From the NCBI GenBank assembly GCA_036346225.1, contig JARFIW010001343.1, positions 186,001 through 250,000 on the forward strand: a DNA stretch of 64,000 nucleotides, given 5' to 3'. The position numbers were made by a program, and so were the translations under genes. Positions 34,573 to 45,723 of this stretch are shown here, in pieces. Under the pieces are notes generated by a model. The model worked only from the letters and a program-made list of their open reading frames with translations. It was not told where the DNA came from and did not search any database. Source of the DNA: Platerodrilus igneus (lineage: Eukaryota; Arthropoda; Insecta; Coleoptera; Lycidae). Numbering within the stretch: position 1 is the first letter of the stretch; every line of letters starts with the position of its first letter.

Positions 34573-34891
34573 TGTTGAAAGGTAGTCTTTTCAAGGCGAA
34601 CGGTATGTCGAGATTTGCTTTAGTGCTTTTAATTCTTGAATTGTATTGGTATCGCCCTCTTGTGGGTTTGACTTGAAATGTACGTTACCGATCGCAGGTA
34701 CGCGTTTGGATGCGGCTTCCACTTGGTATTAAGTCGTCATTTTACTATTTTTTGAAGTGTAACGTTCGAACATGGACGCACGTTTCAGTATTCACTCTTA
34801 AAAACATGTAAATAATTAATGTGTGTATAGTTTCAAGAACAAATAAAATGTGATTTAGGTTGTGCCAATTATTATTAACATTATTTCAACA
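34573..34891 (+). repeat. probable 3' LTR of the BEL/Pao element
   Basis: Starts TGTTGAAA and ends TTTCAACA, a perfect 8-bp inverted terminal pair with TG...CA ends. It contains an AATAAA signal near 34841 and begins about 145 bp after the end of pol. No matching 5' LTR exists in the window and no clear polypurine tract precedes it, so this call rests on ends, size (319 bp) and position. Confidence 0.6.
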
Positions 34892-35279
34892 CCAGTATAA
34901 AATCTACAGTCCATTAAATCAATATCAACCAAAAAAATGGATTGCAAATAATCAGCCAGAGAAGCTACAACCTGCATTTTTTCTACTTCTCACCAAGGCC
35001 TTATAAGCACTCCAACACCCACGTAAAGAATTTTTTAGTGACTTACCGTTCATAACCGTTTATAATCGCGGCGACAACAACCCCCACCTTAAAAATCACT
35101 TTCCGGCAAACGTAGACTAAATGTCTCGCAAAAACAACCCGATTACAAACGGTCATAGTCAAGTGAGTTGACAATCTTAGGTTCGGTTTCTACATAAAAG
35201 ATGAGGTTATTTATTGTTTTTTTTTAACGAGAAAGTATTCAAATCCTTGATTTTTAAGGTAATTCAAAACTCAAAATTT
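34892..35279. other. unassigned DNA between LTR and inverted repeat
   Basis: No gene or repeat partner seen. Confidence 0.4.
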
Positions 35280-35722
35280 TCAAGCACGTGGGAGTGCATT
35301 ATTGATAAATAACATGTTTGGAAAAAAGAGCAAAATTTAGTTTCAACTGCGCAAAATGGCGCCTCATTGGCGCCTAGTTATAGCTCAAAATTTTTTGTAA
35401 AAAAAAAAGTGGGGCTAACTTCACGCACGTACGAAAAATTTTTTAAATAACTTGTTTGCAAAAGCGGCGCAAAATTTTGTTTCAACGACGCAAAATGACG
35501 CCTAATGGGCGCCTAATTAAGGCACAAAATTTTTTTAAATATTCCAGAAAAGTGCGGCTGCGTGAACTTGGCCGGAGCAATAAAATAATTTTTTTTAATA
35601 TAACTTGTTTGAAAGGTGAGCGCAAAATTTGGTTATAACGGCGCAAAATAGCGCTTAATTGGCGCCTAATTATGGCACAATTCTTTTTGAAAAAAACGAA
35701 AAAAGTGGGGCTGCGCGAATCT
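35280..35722 (+). repeat. right arm of second inverted-repeat pair
   Basis: Three units of about 140-153 bp (GCAAAAT landmarks at 35351, 35490, 35643) with GGCGCCTAATT and CTGCGTGAACTTGGCCGG. The unit is the inverse of 29760-30015. The arm ends in GGGGCTGCGCGAATCTGGC, immediately followed by a SINE head. Confidence 0.8.
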
Positions 35723-36028
35723 GGCGGCTCCGTGGCGTAGTGGTATGTGTGTGACTATTACGCCCAAGGTCCCAGGTTCGAATCCCGACACGGTCCGCTT
35801 GAAAAATGTTAGGCGAGCATTTTTCACAAAAATACACCCTAGTTCGGATGAGAGGTAAAATGGAGGTCCCGTGTGTGAGTGTTGTCACGCACGTTAAAGA
35901 TCCCTACCTTGCTTGGAACAGCAAGGGTTCGGCAAAATTCAAAATGTTCCAGATAAAAAAAACTCTTTTTCTGGCCAATGTAGTACTTTCCGATGGAGCA
36001 TTGGAAAATCAAATGTAAGGTACGTGAA
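35723..36028 (+). mobile_element. full-length tRNA-derived SINE
   Basis: Best copy of the SINE family. The tRNA-like head has A box TGGCGTAGTGG (35733-35743) and B box GGTTCGAATCC (35775-35785), the internal RNA polymerase III promoter. The body contains TTAGGCGAGCATTTTTCAC, GATGAGAGGTAAAATGGAGG, CACGTTAAAGATCCCTACC and the tail ending GGAGCATTGGAAAATCAAAT. The acceptor stem is not self-complementary, so it is not a functional tRNA gene. A frame at 35806-36018 is incidental. Confidence 0.85.
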
Positions 36029-36275
36029 CGGGCCCGGGTTCAAATCTCGACACGGTCCGCTTGAAAAAAGTTAGGCGAGCATTTTTCACACAAATAGACC
36101 CTCGTTCGGATGAGAGGTAAAATGGAGGTCCCGTGTGTGAGTGTTGTCATGCACGTTAAAGATCCCTACCTTGCTTAGCAAAATTCAAAATTTTCCAGAT
36201 AAAAAAAACTCGCTTTCTTGCCGATGTAATATCTTCGGGTGGAGCATTGGAAAATCAAATATAAGGTATGTGAAC
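36029..36275 (+). mobile_element. second SINE copy in tandem, head-truncated
   Basis: Starts at the B box (GGGTTCAAATCTCGAC), runs through the same body with a short deletion near 36178, and ends GGAGCATTGGAAAATC followed by TATGTGAACG. The first copy is followed by TACGTGAACG, so the two form a tandem dimer. Confidence 0.8.
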
Positions 36276-36784
36276 GAGGATAAGCAGCCTGTGGCTGCCA
36301 AGTTCCCCCAGCACTTGAACATTTGACGAATTAATAGTTTTTCCAAGATATCATTTCGCACAATCAACATTAGTTGAAACTAATTCACAACCCACACCTG
36401 TAGTTGTTTATAGTAATCATCAGATCAAAGTGCGCTTATTTTTTCGTCATTAGATTTTCTTTCTTGAAACTAGTTGGACGTGTACCTCCACTTATTTATG
36501 TTCCGAGCTAGCCTACACAGTTCCCTGAAATTCCCACAACAGCCTATATACAGCTCGGTTCTCCTTCTATTGTTTTCTAATTATATGACTTATTTCACCG
36601 AAATTCAGTGGTGTGTGAAGGGGGTTAAGCAGCCAGTGGCTGCCAAGGATCTCCCAACACTTAGACATTCGCCAAATTAGTAGTTTTCTAGTAAATACTT
36701 TCGTACAATTAACATTAGTTGAGAATATTACAGGACTAATACCTGTAGTTGTTAATAATAATTTTCATCATGTTTGAGTACATT
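36276..36784 (-). repeat. RTE-like LINE 3' modules, repeated
   Basis: From left: a 3' non-coding module (AAGCAGCCTGTGGCTGCCAAG at 36290), a scrap of LINE C-terminus (TTGGACGTGTACCTCCAC near 36475), then a second non-coding module (GTTAAGCAGCCAGTGGCTGC near 36625). This tandem 3' structure also occurs, in looser form, at 4266-5740. Confidence 0.65.
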
Positions 36785-38480
36785 TATTTTTATCGTCATT
36801 AGTTTTCCATCCTGGGACTGAGTGGATGCGTACCTAAATCGATTTCTATTCTGAGCTAGCTTACACATTTCTCTGAAATTCCCACATCTTACATCTTTTA
36901 CTATCTGTGTGCAATAGTCTAACTTAGGTCTACCTCTCTACTTCTTTTTTCTCATATATCTCCTTCTAATATATTCCGCATTATTTCCTCATGCCTTAGT
37001 TTCTCATATTATCCTATTTCAGTTACTGCTTTTCACATATTTCTTTCTCCCCTACTCTTTCTGGCATCTCTGTGTTTCAACTTTGTCTCCCCCATGATAT
37101 CGTCATCATACATCTGTAGCATAACATTTTAAGAGCTTCTATAATTTTCCTGTCCGTTTCTCCTCTTGTCCAAGTATCACAGCTGTACACTGCTGTGCTC
37201 CAAACATACGTTTTCAGCAATCCTTTGCTTGTTTCTATGTTTGTCGTCTTTGAACACAGTAGTTGCTTTTTCTTGTTAAATGTAGCACGACCTTGTGCTA
37301 ATCTTTGGTTTTATATCTTTTGTGCTTTTCCCATCTTGCGTTATGTGGCATTCTATGTAGCAGAAATCCTTAACCTCTTGTAAGTTCTCGTTACCTATTT
37401 ATATTCTTGTTTTTGGACTATTTTCCCTTCCTTTGCATACTAGAAATTTAGTTTTACTTTTGTTAATTTTCATACCGTATCTCTCTGTTAGAACTGTTTC
37501 CATTTCATTAAGAGCAGCTTTTAACTCTCCTTTGCTAGATGCTAATATCGCTATATCATCTGCAAATCCAAGCACATCTATCTTTTGTCCCTGCATAGTA
37601 ATTCCAAATGTCTTCCTGCATTTGACAGTATTCATTGTTTCTTCTATGTACAAGTTAAAAGTTAATGGGGATAATGCGCATCCTTGTCTCACCCCTTTCC
37701 TAATATTTACTTCTCTACGTTCCTGCTCTAATTCTATTATAGCTGTTTGCTCTTTGTATAAGCTACGCACTATCCGTCTATGCCTAAAACTCATTTCAAT
37801 CTTTTTGAGTATTGCGATCATTTTTTTCCATTTTATATTGTCGAATGCTTTTTCCAAATCTACAAACCCTATATACACGCTTTCCCCCTTTTCTATTGTT
37901 TTCTCCATTATCACCCTCAAAGCCAAAATAGCCTCCCGTTTTCCCTCTTTCGTCTAAACCTAAATTGATTTTCTCCTAGTATTTCTTCAGCTCGTTTTTT
38001 CATTTATCTTTGTACAATTTTAGTTAATATTTTTGACATGTTTGCTGTCAGACTTAATGTTCAAAAATTTTCTAATCTATCCGCGCCACTCTTTTATAGT
38101 ATAGTTACTATGATGTTACGTTTGAAACTTTTGGGTATCTCGCCTGTCTCATATATAAAGCTTACAAGTTGGAAGAGACGTTCTGTTACTGCTTGTCCAG
38201 CTGCTTTTAGAGTTTCTGCTTGCACCTTATCTGTACCAGGCACCTTACCATTTTTCAAACCCTTTAATGCTAATTCAAACTCATCTCTAAGTATAGGATA
38301 TCCTTGGTCATCATTGTCAATGTTTGATTCCTGTTCTAATGCTATTCGTTCCTCTCTTGCATATAAATTCCCTATACATTCTTGCCATCTAACCACTTTC
38401 TCTACATTTTCTATAATGACGTTTCCTCTCTCGTTTTTTTATATTTTTGCTATACGATTTTATATTCCTAAAACTCATTC
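36785..38480 (-). pseudogene. RTE-like LINE reverse transcriptase, copy 2
   Basis: Same family as 5747-7464. 38396-38094 carries the start of RT (LKNGKVPGTDKVQAETLKAA, SFKRNIIVTIL). 37926-37399 has intact motif A (YIGFVDLEKAFDNIKW), RQGCALSPLTFNLYIEE and FADDIAILASS with FADD at 37555-37566. 37000-36785 holds the C-terminal end. Frames change between 38094 and 37926 and around 37400. Relative to copy 1, motif A is undamaged, so the two copies complement each other for describing the family. Confidence 0.85.
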
Positions 38481-38990
38481 TAATTAGTTTGTATGCTTCG
38501 TCTGTCTTTCATATTTCCATCTTAGTTTGTACCTTTTCGCACTTTTCATCAACCCATTGTTCTTTAGCTTTCCTGCATTAGCAAGCGATTTCCCATTCTA
38601 TGCCTTTGTATCTCCGTTTTCCCGTTTCGTCTGATCTATTTTTGTATTTTCGTCTTTCTTCTATTAAATTTAGGATAAATTTTGTTGTCCAGATTTCTTA
38701 ATTTCGTTTTGTGAATACCCCAGAATTCTCTGGCCGCCATGTCTAAGTTGGATTTAATGTTATTCCATTCTGTTTCTACTTCCTTAGTATCAGAAATTTT
38801 CCCGATATCTTTCAGCAATTTATTTGACTTTTTTCAAATCTTTCGTTGATATCTTTATCTTTTAGTTTTTCAAAGGCAAAGTTCCTTTTTCCATTCCCTT
38901 TTTTTAAGTTTTTAAATTTAAGAGCGGGCTTTATAATTACGATGTTGTGGTCAGTGTGTATATCTGCTTCTGGATAGCTTCTACAGTCTT
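38481..38990 (-). pseudogene. RTE-like LINE linker between endonuclease and RT
   Basis: An open piece at 38818-38636 (EVETEWNNIKSNLDMAARE, FWGIHKTKLRNLDNK) matches the usual spacer in RTE-type ORFs, a helix-rich region without catalytic motifs. Confidence 0.65.
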
Positions 38991-39694
38991 TTACTTAATT
39001 CCTAAACCGTTGTCTAATAAGAATGTAATCTATTTGATATCCTCCTACATCCCCTGGCATCTTCCACGTGTATTGTCTTCTAGCATTATGTTGAAATAAT
39101 GTGTTTGTGATGGTTAAATTACTTTTGTCGTAAAATTCTGCTAACCTATTTCCCCTGTCGTTTCTCGTGCCTAAACCAAATAGACCTACTACTTCTCCTT
39201 CTCTACCCTCACCTACCACTCCATTAATCCCTCGTGATTATTAAATTTTCATGTCCTTTTACGTATCTTAGTATGTTTTCGATATCTTTGTAGATCGTTC
39301 CTACCTCTTCCTCACTGTGGCTGGAGGTGGGCATGTATACTTGCATTATATCTACCGGTTTAGATTCTAATCTAAGCATGAGTACTCTATCGTTTTTTTG
39401 TAAGTAGTTTTCTACACAGCGCCCTGAAATCTCCACTCCAAAAATTCCCCGCTTCTGGCCACCGAACTTCGCCGATTCCTATTATGCCTAGTGCTAGCCT
39501 ATTCTTTTCAATTTTTAAGTTCTCTAGCTTACCTACTTGCTTCATACTTCTGACATTTCACGCTCCGGCTTTTAGAATGTTCCCGATTCTTTTTTTAAGT
39601 TTTCCGATCTGATTCTCCGAAGTAGTCTCCTTCCGGAGATTCGAATGGGGGACTATTATACCTCCGGAATCTTTTACCTCAGAGGATACCATCA
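38991..39694 (-). pseudogene. RTE-like LINE apurinic-type endonuclease
   Basis: The frame starts with an ATG at 39694-39692. After about 45 codons comes NVRSMKQVGKLENLKIEKN, then GIIGIGEVRWPEAG with the catalytic E. After a frame change come DIMQVYMPTSSHSEEEVG, GLGTRNDRGNRLAEF (the N/D-R-G region) and YTWKMPGDVGGYQIDYIL. It nicks target DNA to prime reverse transcription. A stop near 39560 and a break near 39425 and 39220 disable it. These motifs are shared with the proteins often annotated as craniofacial development protein 2-like, which are RTE-type. Confidence 0.8.
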
Positions 39695-40100
39695 TTTTAA
39701 ATACAATTTAAGTACGCTTTGTACTTAGGAGGTACTGTTGTGGTTTTCCGTTGCCTTCCAGATTGTGGTAATGTGTCTTAGAATGCCATACCGACCCCTA
39801 TGGTCTCTGCCAATCTAAGTACCGAAAGAGCCGCTGCTTTCTTTCGGGGACCTGTCTTAGTCTGGTTACTTACTAAAGAACCTACTAGTTGGGTTGAACC
39901 TGTAGTTTGGCTCTTTAGATCACTTGAACGCGGAAGCCATTCCACCTGTTCTAGTAATCTAGAACTTCTTCAAGGTGCAGGTTCATTCGGAATGGCAGTT
40001 GTACCCGTTCAGTTATTTGTAGTAGTAAAACATTTTCTTCAATGACCTAACATAAACACTATTTTCGCATACCCATATTATTTCGGCTCTCTCCGCGAAG
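39695..40100 (-). repeat. RTE-like LINE 5' UTR
   Basis: Upstream of the endonuclease start: on the minus strand it includes GGCATTCTAAGACACATTAC and TGGAAGGCAACGGAAAACCA. This type of leader is common to arthropod RTE/CR1-type elements. The open frame at 39800-40045 on the opposite strand is a shadow. The 5' limit is approximate. Confidence 0.5.
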
Positions 40101-41384
40101 ATGACCGCAGGAGCACGCAGGTTGCATCACCAATGGGTGGCCAGGATTGAAGCTTTTTTATGCAGTTAAACTTGGTCACTTGGACAATCATCAAATTATC
40201 GTTCAAATAGTCATATATTTGTAAATAATAATAAAGACTATGCTAATTTAATTTTAACTTTAGTTATGACACGAAGAAAATTAAACCCATAATTGCAGGA
40301 GTTTTAAAATGGCCGTTTGCACCACATTCATAATTCCAGATTTAAGTATATCTTAGTGTTAAGGAGTGAATAGTATGTACTTTCATTTGCACCACACAAA
40401 TAATCGTTCTCATTGGTTACTTAAAATAAGTTTCCAAAAGTCCTCTCTTAAATATATTAAGGGACGATTTCTAACCTCACACCTTAAAATGTAACACATA
40501 TCAATATAATTGCTTTTTATCTATAATTAAATTTTTCTTCCTATGTGTTTCTAGTGTTGAATAATTTTGTATTATAAAATTTTGGATATTATGGACAATG
40601 GGTTTCCTACACGAATTAATGAAAGATCCAATTATTTTAATGGGAAGGATGAATAATACATTTGTTGTGTTTCAAAGATTTAGATTAATCAAAAGGACTT
40701 CTTACAAGTATTAGCTGAAATAGAGCATTTGTTAGAATTTAATGAGAATGATATTAAGTAAGTTGCAGTGTTAAGGTGCCAAAAATTTAAAACACGCAGA
40801 ATTTTAAAAAATACATTATTATATTATCTAATAGTGTGAACAATTATTCTAGAAATAACAGTGTTACTTCAATAAATGAGATGCTAACAACTCTCCTTTT
40901 ATTTTCCATCGTAATACATGGACACGATTATAGGTATAAAGCAAAATTACAAAGAAATTTAAATCTATGTTTACATTTGACAAAACTTGATCCGTATTTC
41001 TGCATCTGCAAGTCAAATTGTCAACCCTTATAGTAATAAACCTGAAATTTCCTAAAAGACGACTTAAATTACAACGTTACCAACAGCATCACCTACTTAG
41101 TTAAGATGTTGACATTCAAGCATTGGTGCAATGCATTTTAAGGACTATGTTCGGTTTCTTTGTCGCACGTTGTGTTTAATTTTAAGTCGTAAATTCATAG
41201 TTGTAAATCAAATAGTAAAGCTATCATCCCTTGTTTCGTTATATCCTGTCATAAAACCTCCTTTGTGCATGTGCAAATTAAGTCTTATAATTTAAGGGTT
41301 CCTTTACTATTCCTTACCTAAGACGTGTTTGGTGCAAACAGGCATAAGCTTAAAATAAGTTAATCCTTAAAAATATGTTTATTA
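40101..41384. other. unassigned AT-rich DNA
   Basis: No gene or repeat recognised. Confidence 0.4.
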
Positions 41385-41697
41385 TGTAACCTATTATATG
41401 TTTAATGCATAGTTTGAACCGGGGTCTGAAACTATACATTTAATATTTGTGAATGAGAATACCCCAAAGTATTACTTATAATACCATAAGTAAGTATGTT
41501 TCTACGCGCCACACTCAATAATTGTTAAATGCATTCGTCACTATGATGGCGTTAATATTCTTGGTATTAGTCCAAACTGTGTTTAGTACTAAACAAACAT
41601 GCTTAAAATAGCTCGAACTACATATGTTTAGGATGACACTAATGATTTTTTGAGACCGTGTAATAATGGTAGTGTATTAAGAGATGTTTATTACCCC

Positions 41698-41755
<58 letters not shown>

Positions 41756-42420
41756 GGAAGCTGCTGAATCCGCTCCTGCAATAAAAAAGCTGCTCTTTTA
41801 TTGTTGGAAATTATCGAAGACTAATGAAGCCGATAATTGACAGAAAATTAACGGAATACCAGAATAATTATTTGTTAAAAAACTAACAATGATTAGTTGT
41901 CCACATGCAGGACATAGCTAAATACATTGATGTGTCCTTTTTAAATATATACATAGCCCTATGTAGACTGAACAGAAAAATTCTCTGTTTAATCTGTAAG
42001 CATTCACTTTTATAAAATATTACGAAATGTAAAAAAAGACAAAACCATCTCCATATAAAGTTGAATTGGATATCGGTTACCCAATAGGTACTCTTACTAG
42101 GAAACTAATAATCGTAGCTATTAGCTATTAGGAAATACTTTGCATGTCATTAAACTATATGTATAAATAAAGAAAACCTTAATACATTCTTGGTATATTA
42201 TGCAGTTAGAGCTATTTTAAGCATAGTTTGAGATATGACAAGAATAGTAACGCCATCACATACTGATGAATGTATATAACAATTATTGACTCTGAGACAC
42301 GGAAACATAAGTATTTATGGCATTATACGCATATTTTGGGGGTATTTCTTACTTACATGCTAAATATATAGTTTCAGAACCTGGTTCAGACTATGCATTA
42401 AAGATAATATGTCTCAAACT
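41385..42420. mobile_element. inverted-repeat element with ~230-bp arms
   Basis: 41395-41640 and the reverse complement of 42195-42415 match over most of their length (TTTAATGCATAGT, TGAACC-GG-TCTGAAACTATA, TCAATAATTGTTA, GATGGCGTTA, TTAAAATAGCTC). The ~550-bp centre is non-coding and contains a (CA)n microsatellite. No target duplication or family is identified. Confidence 0.75.
41700..41752. repeat. (CA)n microsatellite
   Basis: About 25 CA units, one interruption near the end. Confidence 0.95.
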
Positions 42421-43172
42421 GAACATTTTATAGCAAAGTTGCAATAATTTTGGAAATAAGAGCTGTTACAAGCCGAAAATCGGCTATGTATTATATTTAG
42501 ATTAAGTATAAATATATGAGTGAATTCCCGCCACTATTTTAAAATAAACTTGTTTATTTCCGTAATTTCGGACGGCTGCGTTTGCGCAAAAGAATGCGCA
42601 GACGCGGAGTGATGGGCAAATGCGCGGTTTGCGACACGACAGGATTATTATTAGTCACGAGACCTCGAACGGTAACGTTTACCTGTGTTGTGTTTTTTTG
42701 TCTTTTCTCTTTTTTAGGATGTAGGTTTCCTTATCTCTTGCCTTATCGTACCTCTACCTGGTTATCCTTGCCGCTCCCTTACAAACAAAAGAAGAGGATA
42801 GACGATTAAATTTGGATCAACAATGGCGTGACGTAACCCACCCGAAAACAACAAGGAGAGGCCCTGAGATTAACTGCATGGCGCGTTTTAAGTGAGTACT
42901 TCACTTTATTTACATTTTTAAGTGCAAATTGTATCATTGTAAACGTGTTTGGTATGTGATACAATTTGCCACGTAATTATGTCATTATTGTGCAATATTG
43001 TGAAACGTGGATCGTATCAGTGTTGCCAACTGTAGCAGTGGCGCTGAATACGTACACCTGGAACTATAACAGGGCATATAAATAAAAATGACAATTCACC
43101 CTTGTTATGCAACTCCGGGTAAACGATTTTCCACTACAAAAAGCAGCAGTCTCAAAATATACGTTTTACACA

Positions 43173-43174
<2 letters not shown>
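42421..43174. other. unassigned DNA
   Basis: A local GC-rich patch (42575-42640) but no gene I recognise. Confidence 0.4.

Positions 43175-43175
<1 letters not shown>

Positions 43176-43210
<35 letters not shown>
43176..43210. repeat. (TA)n microsatellite
   Basis: Pure TA run preceded by CACTCA. Confidence 0.95.
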
Positions 43211-43213
<3 letters not shown>

Positions 43214-43429
43214 TATATCTGAAAAAGTTGGCAACATATGGGAAACTTTTTTATTTGTAATGTCACCAAAAAAAAGTTACTCTTTACAAAAAGTTCTGCA
43301 TGGCTCTTGATAAACTTTGACTTTATCTGTTAAGAATTATCTCAAATATGTAGACAAATACGTAAGTAGAATTATTTATTTCGAAAACGTAACATCAAAC
43401 TTTATGTGCATGAACAAGAAAAATCCGTT

Positions 43430-44299
43430 TTAAATAAGCATCTCAACTTGTCCATTGTTTCTTTCTAAGCATTTAAATGTTCTTTTAGAAAATGATTTTA
43501 TTACATTTTTAATACCAGCCGGAGTAATATCGTCACATGCTTCCTGAATTGTTTTTTCCAAATGATTAATATTGTCGAATGGTCTTTTAAGGTACACTTT
43601 TTGCTTTAGGTATCCCCACAAAAAGAAGTCTAGTGGGTTCAGGTCTGGAGATCTTGCAGGCCAAGCAAATTCCATAAATCTTCCTAATACTCGTCCATTA
43701 AAAGTTTGCACTAGATATTCTCCAACATTTCTGGTACTATGACATGGTGCCCCATCATGTTGGTACCATATGCGTTGCCTTTCTATTATTGGTAGGTTAT
43801 CAATAAAATCTGAAACTTTATCAATCGAAAATTCTAAGTAACGTTTAGAATTTATAGTATTCCTGAAAAAAAAGGGTTCAACTATTCGATCCTTAAATAT
43901 TCCACACCATACAATTGTTTTAAAACAATATTGGTCGCGACATTCGACAGTAAAATGCGAATTAGTGTCGTTCCACCAGCGGCAATATTATGAGCTAACT
44001 GTCCCAATAGAAGTAAACGTTGCTTCGTCCGTAAAAAGTAAGCACCGTTCCATGTAATGATTATCTTCTAACTCTCCTTGGAACCAAGCACAAAATCCAA
44101 ACCTTTTATTAAAATCTTCGGGTTTTAGGGTTTGAATAAACTGGGGTTTGTAGGGTTTAAATTTGTTAGATTTTATTATCTTCGCAACTACATCTTTACT
44201 TACACCAAATGCGACCGATTTTTACCTTATCAAATCTTTAGGATTTTCTACTGCTGGGAGCATTATTTGGTTTTGCATATCTTCAGTCGCGATCCATCA
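43430..44299 (-). pseudogene. mariner-like transposase, DDE catalytic half
   Basis: IS630/Tc1/mariner-superfamily transposase of the type with DDE_3. On the minus strand, after several frameshifts, one finds LPAVENPKDLI, FIQTLKPEDFNKRFGF, LLFTDEATF (first D), a long block ending KTIVWCGIFKDRIVEPF, YQHDGAPCHSTRNV (second D), then the open piece 43711-43430 with FAWPARSPDLNPLDFFLWGY (third D). Its N-terminal DNA-binding part lies at 56535-56342, 12 kb away, separated by the Polinton-like insertion at 44306-56335. Cut-and-paste transposase, inactive. Confidence 0.85.
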
Positions 44300-44305
44300 C
44301 TGATG
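44300..44305. repeat. 6-bp target-site duplication of Polinton-like element, left
   Basis: CTGATG, identical to 56336-56341. Confidence 0.85.
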
Positions 44306-45361
44306 AGTAGATAGTTAAGGCGGTGATTGCCGCCTCATTTCCTCCAGAATCCCTCATTTCCTCACTCATCTGGACCAAATAGTTTTCTTCGACTAGCCAT
44401 TTTCATCTTTCGAGATAAATATATCTTGCATTTTCATCTTAGTATCCTCATTTCCTCCCACATCTGAACCAAATAATTTTTTTCGACTAGCCATTGCATT
44501 TTTCGAGATAAACCTATCTTGTTTGGTATCAACTAATATTAAAATTTTCTCAGCTACCTGAATTTCTAGGAATTTTTTAGATAGCATTATCCCCAGGGAG
44601 CTACTCTCATTTTAAGATTTTTTGCTGGTAGCGATTTTTTGGCCGTCCGCATAAAGTTTTTAACCATGCAACGTATCAAATTAGTCTGAAATTTTATGCA
44701 GAATTCGAATCTGCAAACAGATTTGATATAGGACCGCTCCTTACAAAGTTACACATATACACTCTGCGAAATAAATCTTTTTCCACATTTCCACCCACGT
44801 GATAAATGGACCTTGTTTGGTATCAACCAATATTAGATTTTTCTCAGCTACTCGAATCTCTAGGAATTTTTCAGATAGCATCATCCCCCAGGGAGCTACC
44901 CTCATTTTAAGATTTTTTGCTGGTAGCGATTTTTTGGCCGTCCGCATAAAGTTTTTAACCATGCGACGCATCAAATTAGTCTGGAATTTTATGCAGAATA
45001 CGAATCTGCAAACAGATTTGATATAAGACCGCTCCTTACAAAGTTACACATATACCCTGTGCGAGATAAATCTTTTTCCACATTTCCACCCACGAGATAA
45101 ATGTGCCTTGTTTGGTATCAATTTTAATATTAGAATTTTCTCAGCTTCCCAAATCTCTTTAAATCTTTCAGATAGCATCATCCCCCAGGGAGATCCCCCA
45201 TTTTAAGATTTTTTTACCGACAGCGATTTCTGACTGTCCTTATACATTTTCTTAAGCACGCGATACATCAAATTAGTCTAGAATTTTATGCAGAATCCGA
45301 ATCTGCAAACAGATTTGATATAGGACCGCTCTTTACAAAGTTACACATATTCCCTCCGAGA
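44306..45361 (+). repeat. left terminal inverted repeat of Polinton-like element, with ~300-bp subrepeats
   Basis: An outer ~90-bp unique end, then three subrepeats (about 44400-44760, 44761-45060, 45061-45361). Each subrepeat has CTTGTTTGGTATCAA, TTTTCTCAGCT, CAGATAGCAT, CCCAGGGAG, GCAAACAGATTTGATATA and CTTACAAAGTTACACATA. On the minus strand each encodes variants of LEIQVAEKNLILVDTKQ. A further scrap lies at 46905-47010. Confidence 0.85.
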
Positions 45362-45448
45362 GAAATCTTTCTACTCTATCAACATAGTCTAGTTTATCCA
45401 GAATAACCAACCTATTCCCCTTGTCAGCCTTTAAATAATAACAATTCT
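45362..45448 (-). pseudogene. Penelope-like element reverse transcriptase scrap
   Basis: Minus-strand frame with LKADKGNRLVILDKLDYVDR, which matches the conserved KADKGN...VIL...DY block near the start of Penelope-like RTs. About 28 codons only. Confidence 0.6.
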
Positions 45449-45723
45449 TTTGTCGTAAATGTATTGGTCAACAACCGATGAGAAAGCAAGAATAATTTGA
45501 TTCCGCTTCAGTGGATTTAGAATTAGTATAAATTAAGGAGATTATAGTTATAACATCACAATTCACTTGTTTGTTGTGGAGAATACCAGCCTGCGGGTGA
45601 GGAGAATATCCTCGATAGTGTTTAAAGCAACATTCTAGTAAATTGTATGTTGGGAAGGTTCACTTCAGCCTAAGTGGTGAGGAAAATATCCTTTGAAGTG
45701 TTCCGGAACAACAACTAATTATT
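45449..45723. other. non-coding part of the Penelope-like remnant
   Basis: Contains two similar segments (GGTGAGGAGAATATCCTCGA at 45596 and GGTGAGGAAAATATCCTTTG at 45679), about 83 bp apart, of the kind that precede the hammerhead-like motif. Confidence 0.4.

Noticed and set aside
35723..35800. Possible genuine tRNA gene
   Set aside because: A and B boxes are good, but the acceptor and anticodon stems do not pair properly and the sequence continues into a SINE body shared with other copies.
35806..36018. 70-codon frame in the SINE body
   Set aside because: The same frame recurs in other SINE copies; SINEs are non-coding.
39800..40045. 81-codon plus-strand frame
   Set aside because: Antisense to the conserved LINE leader; no independent support.
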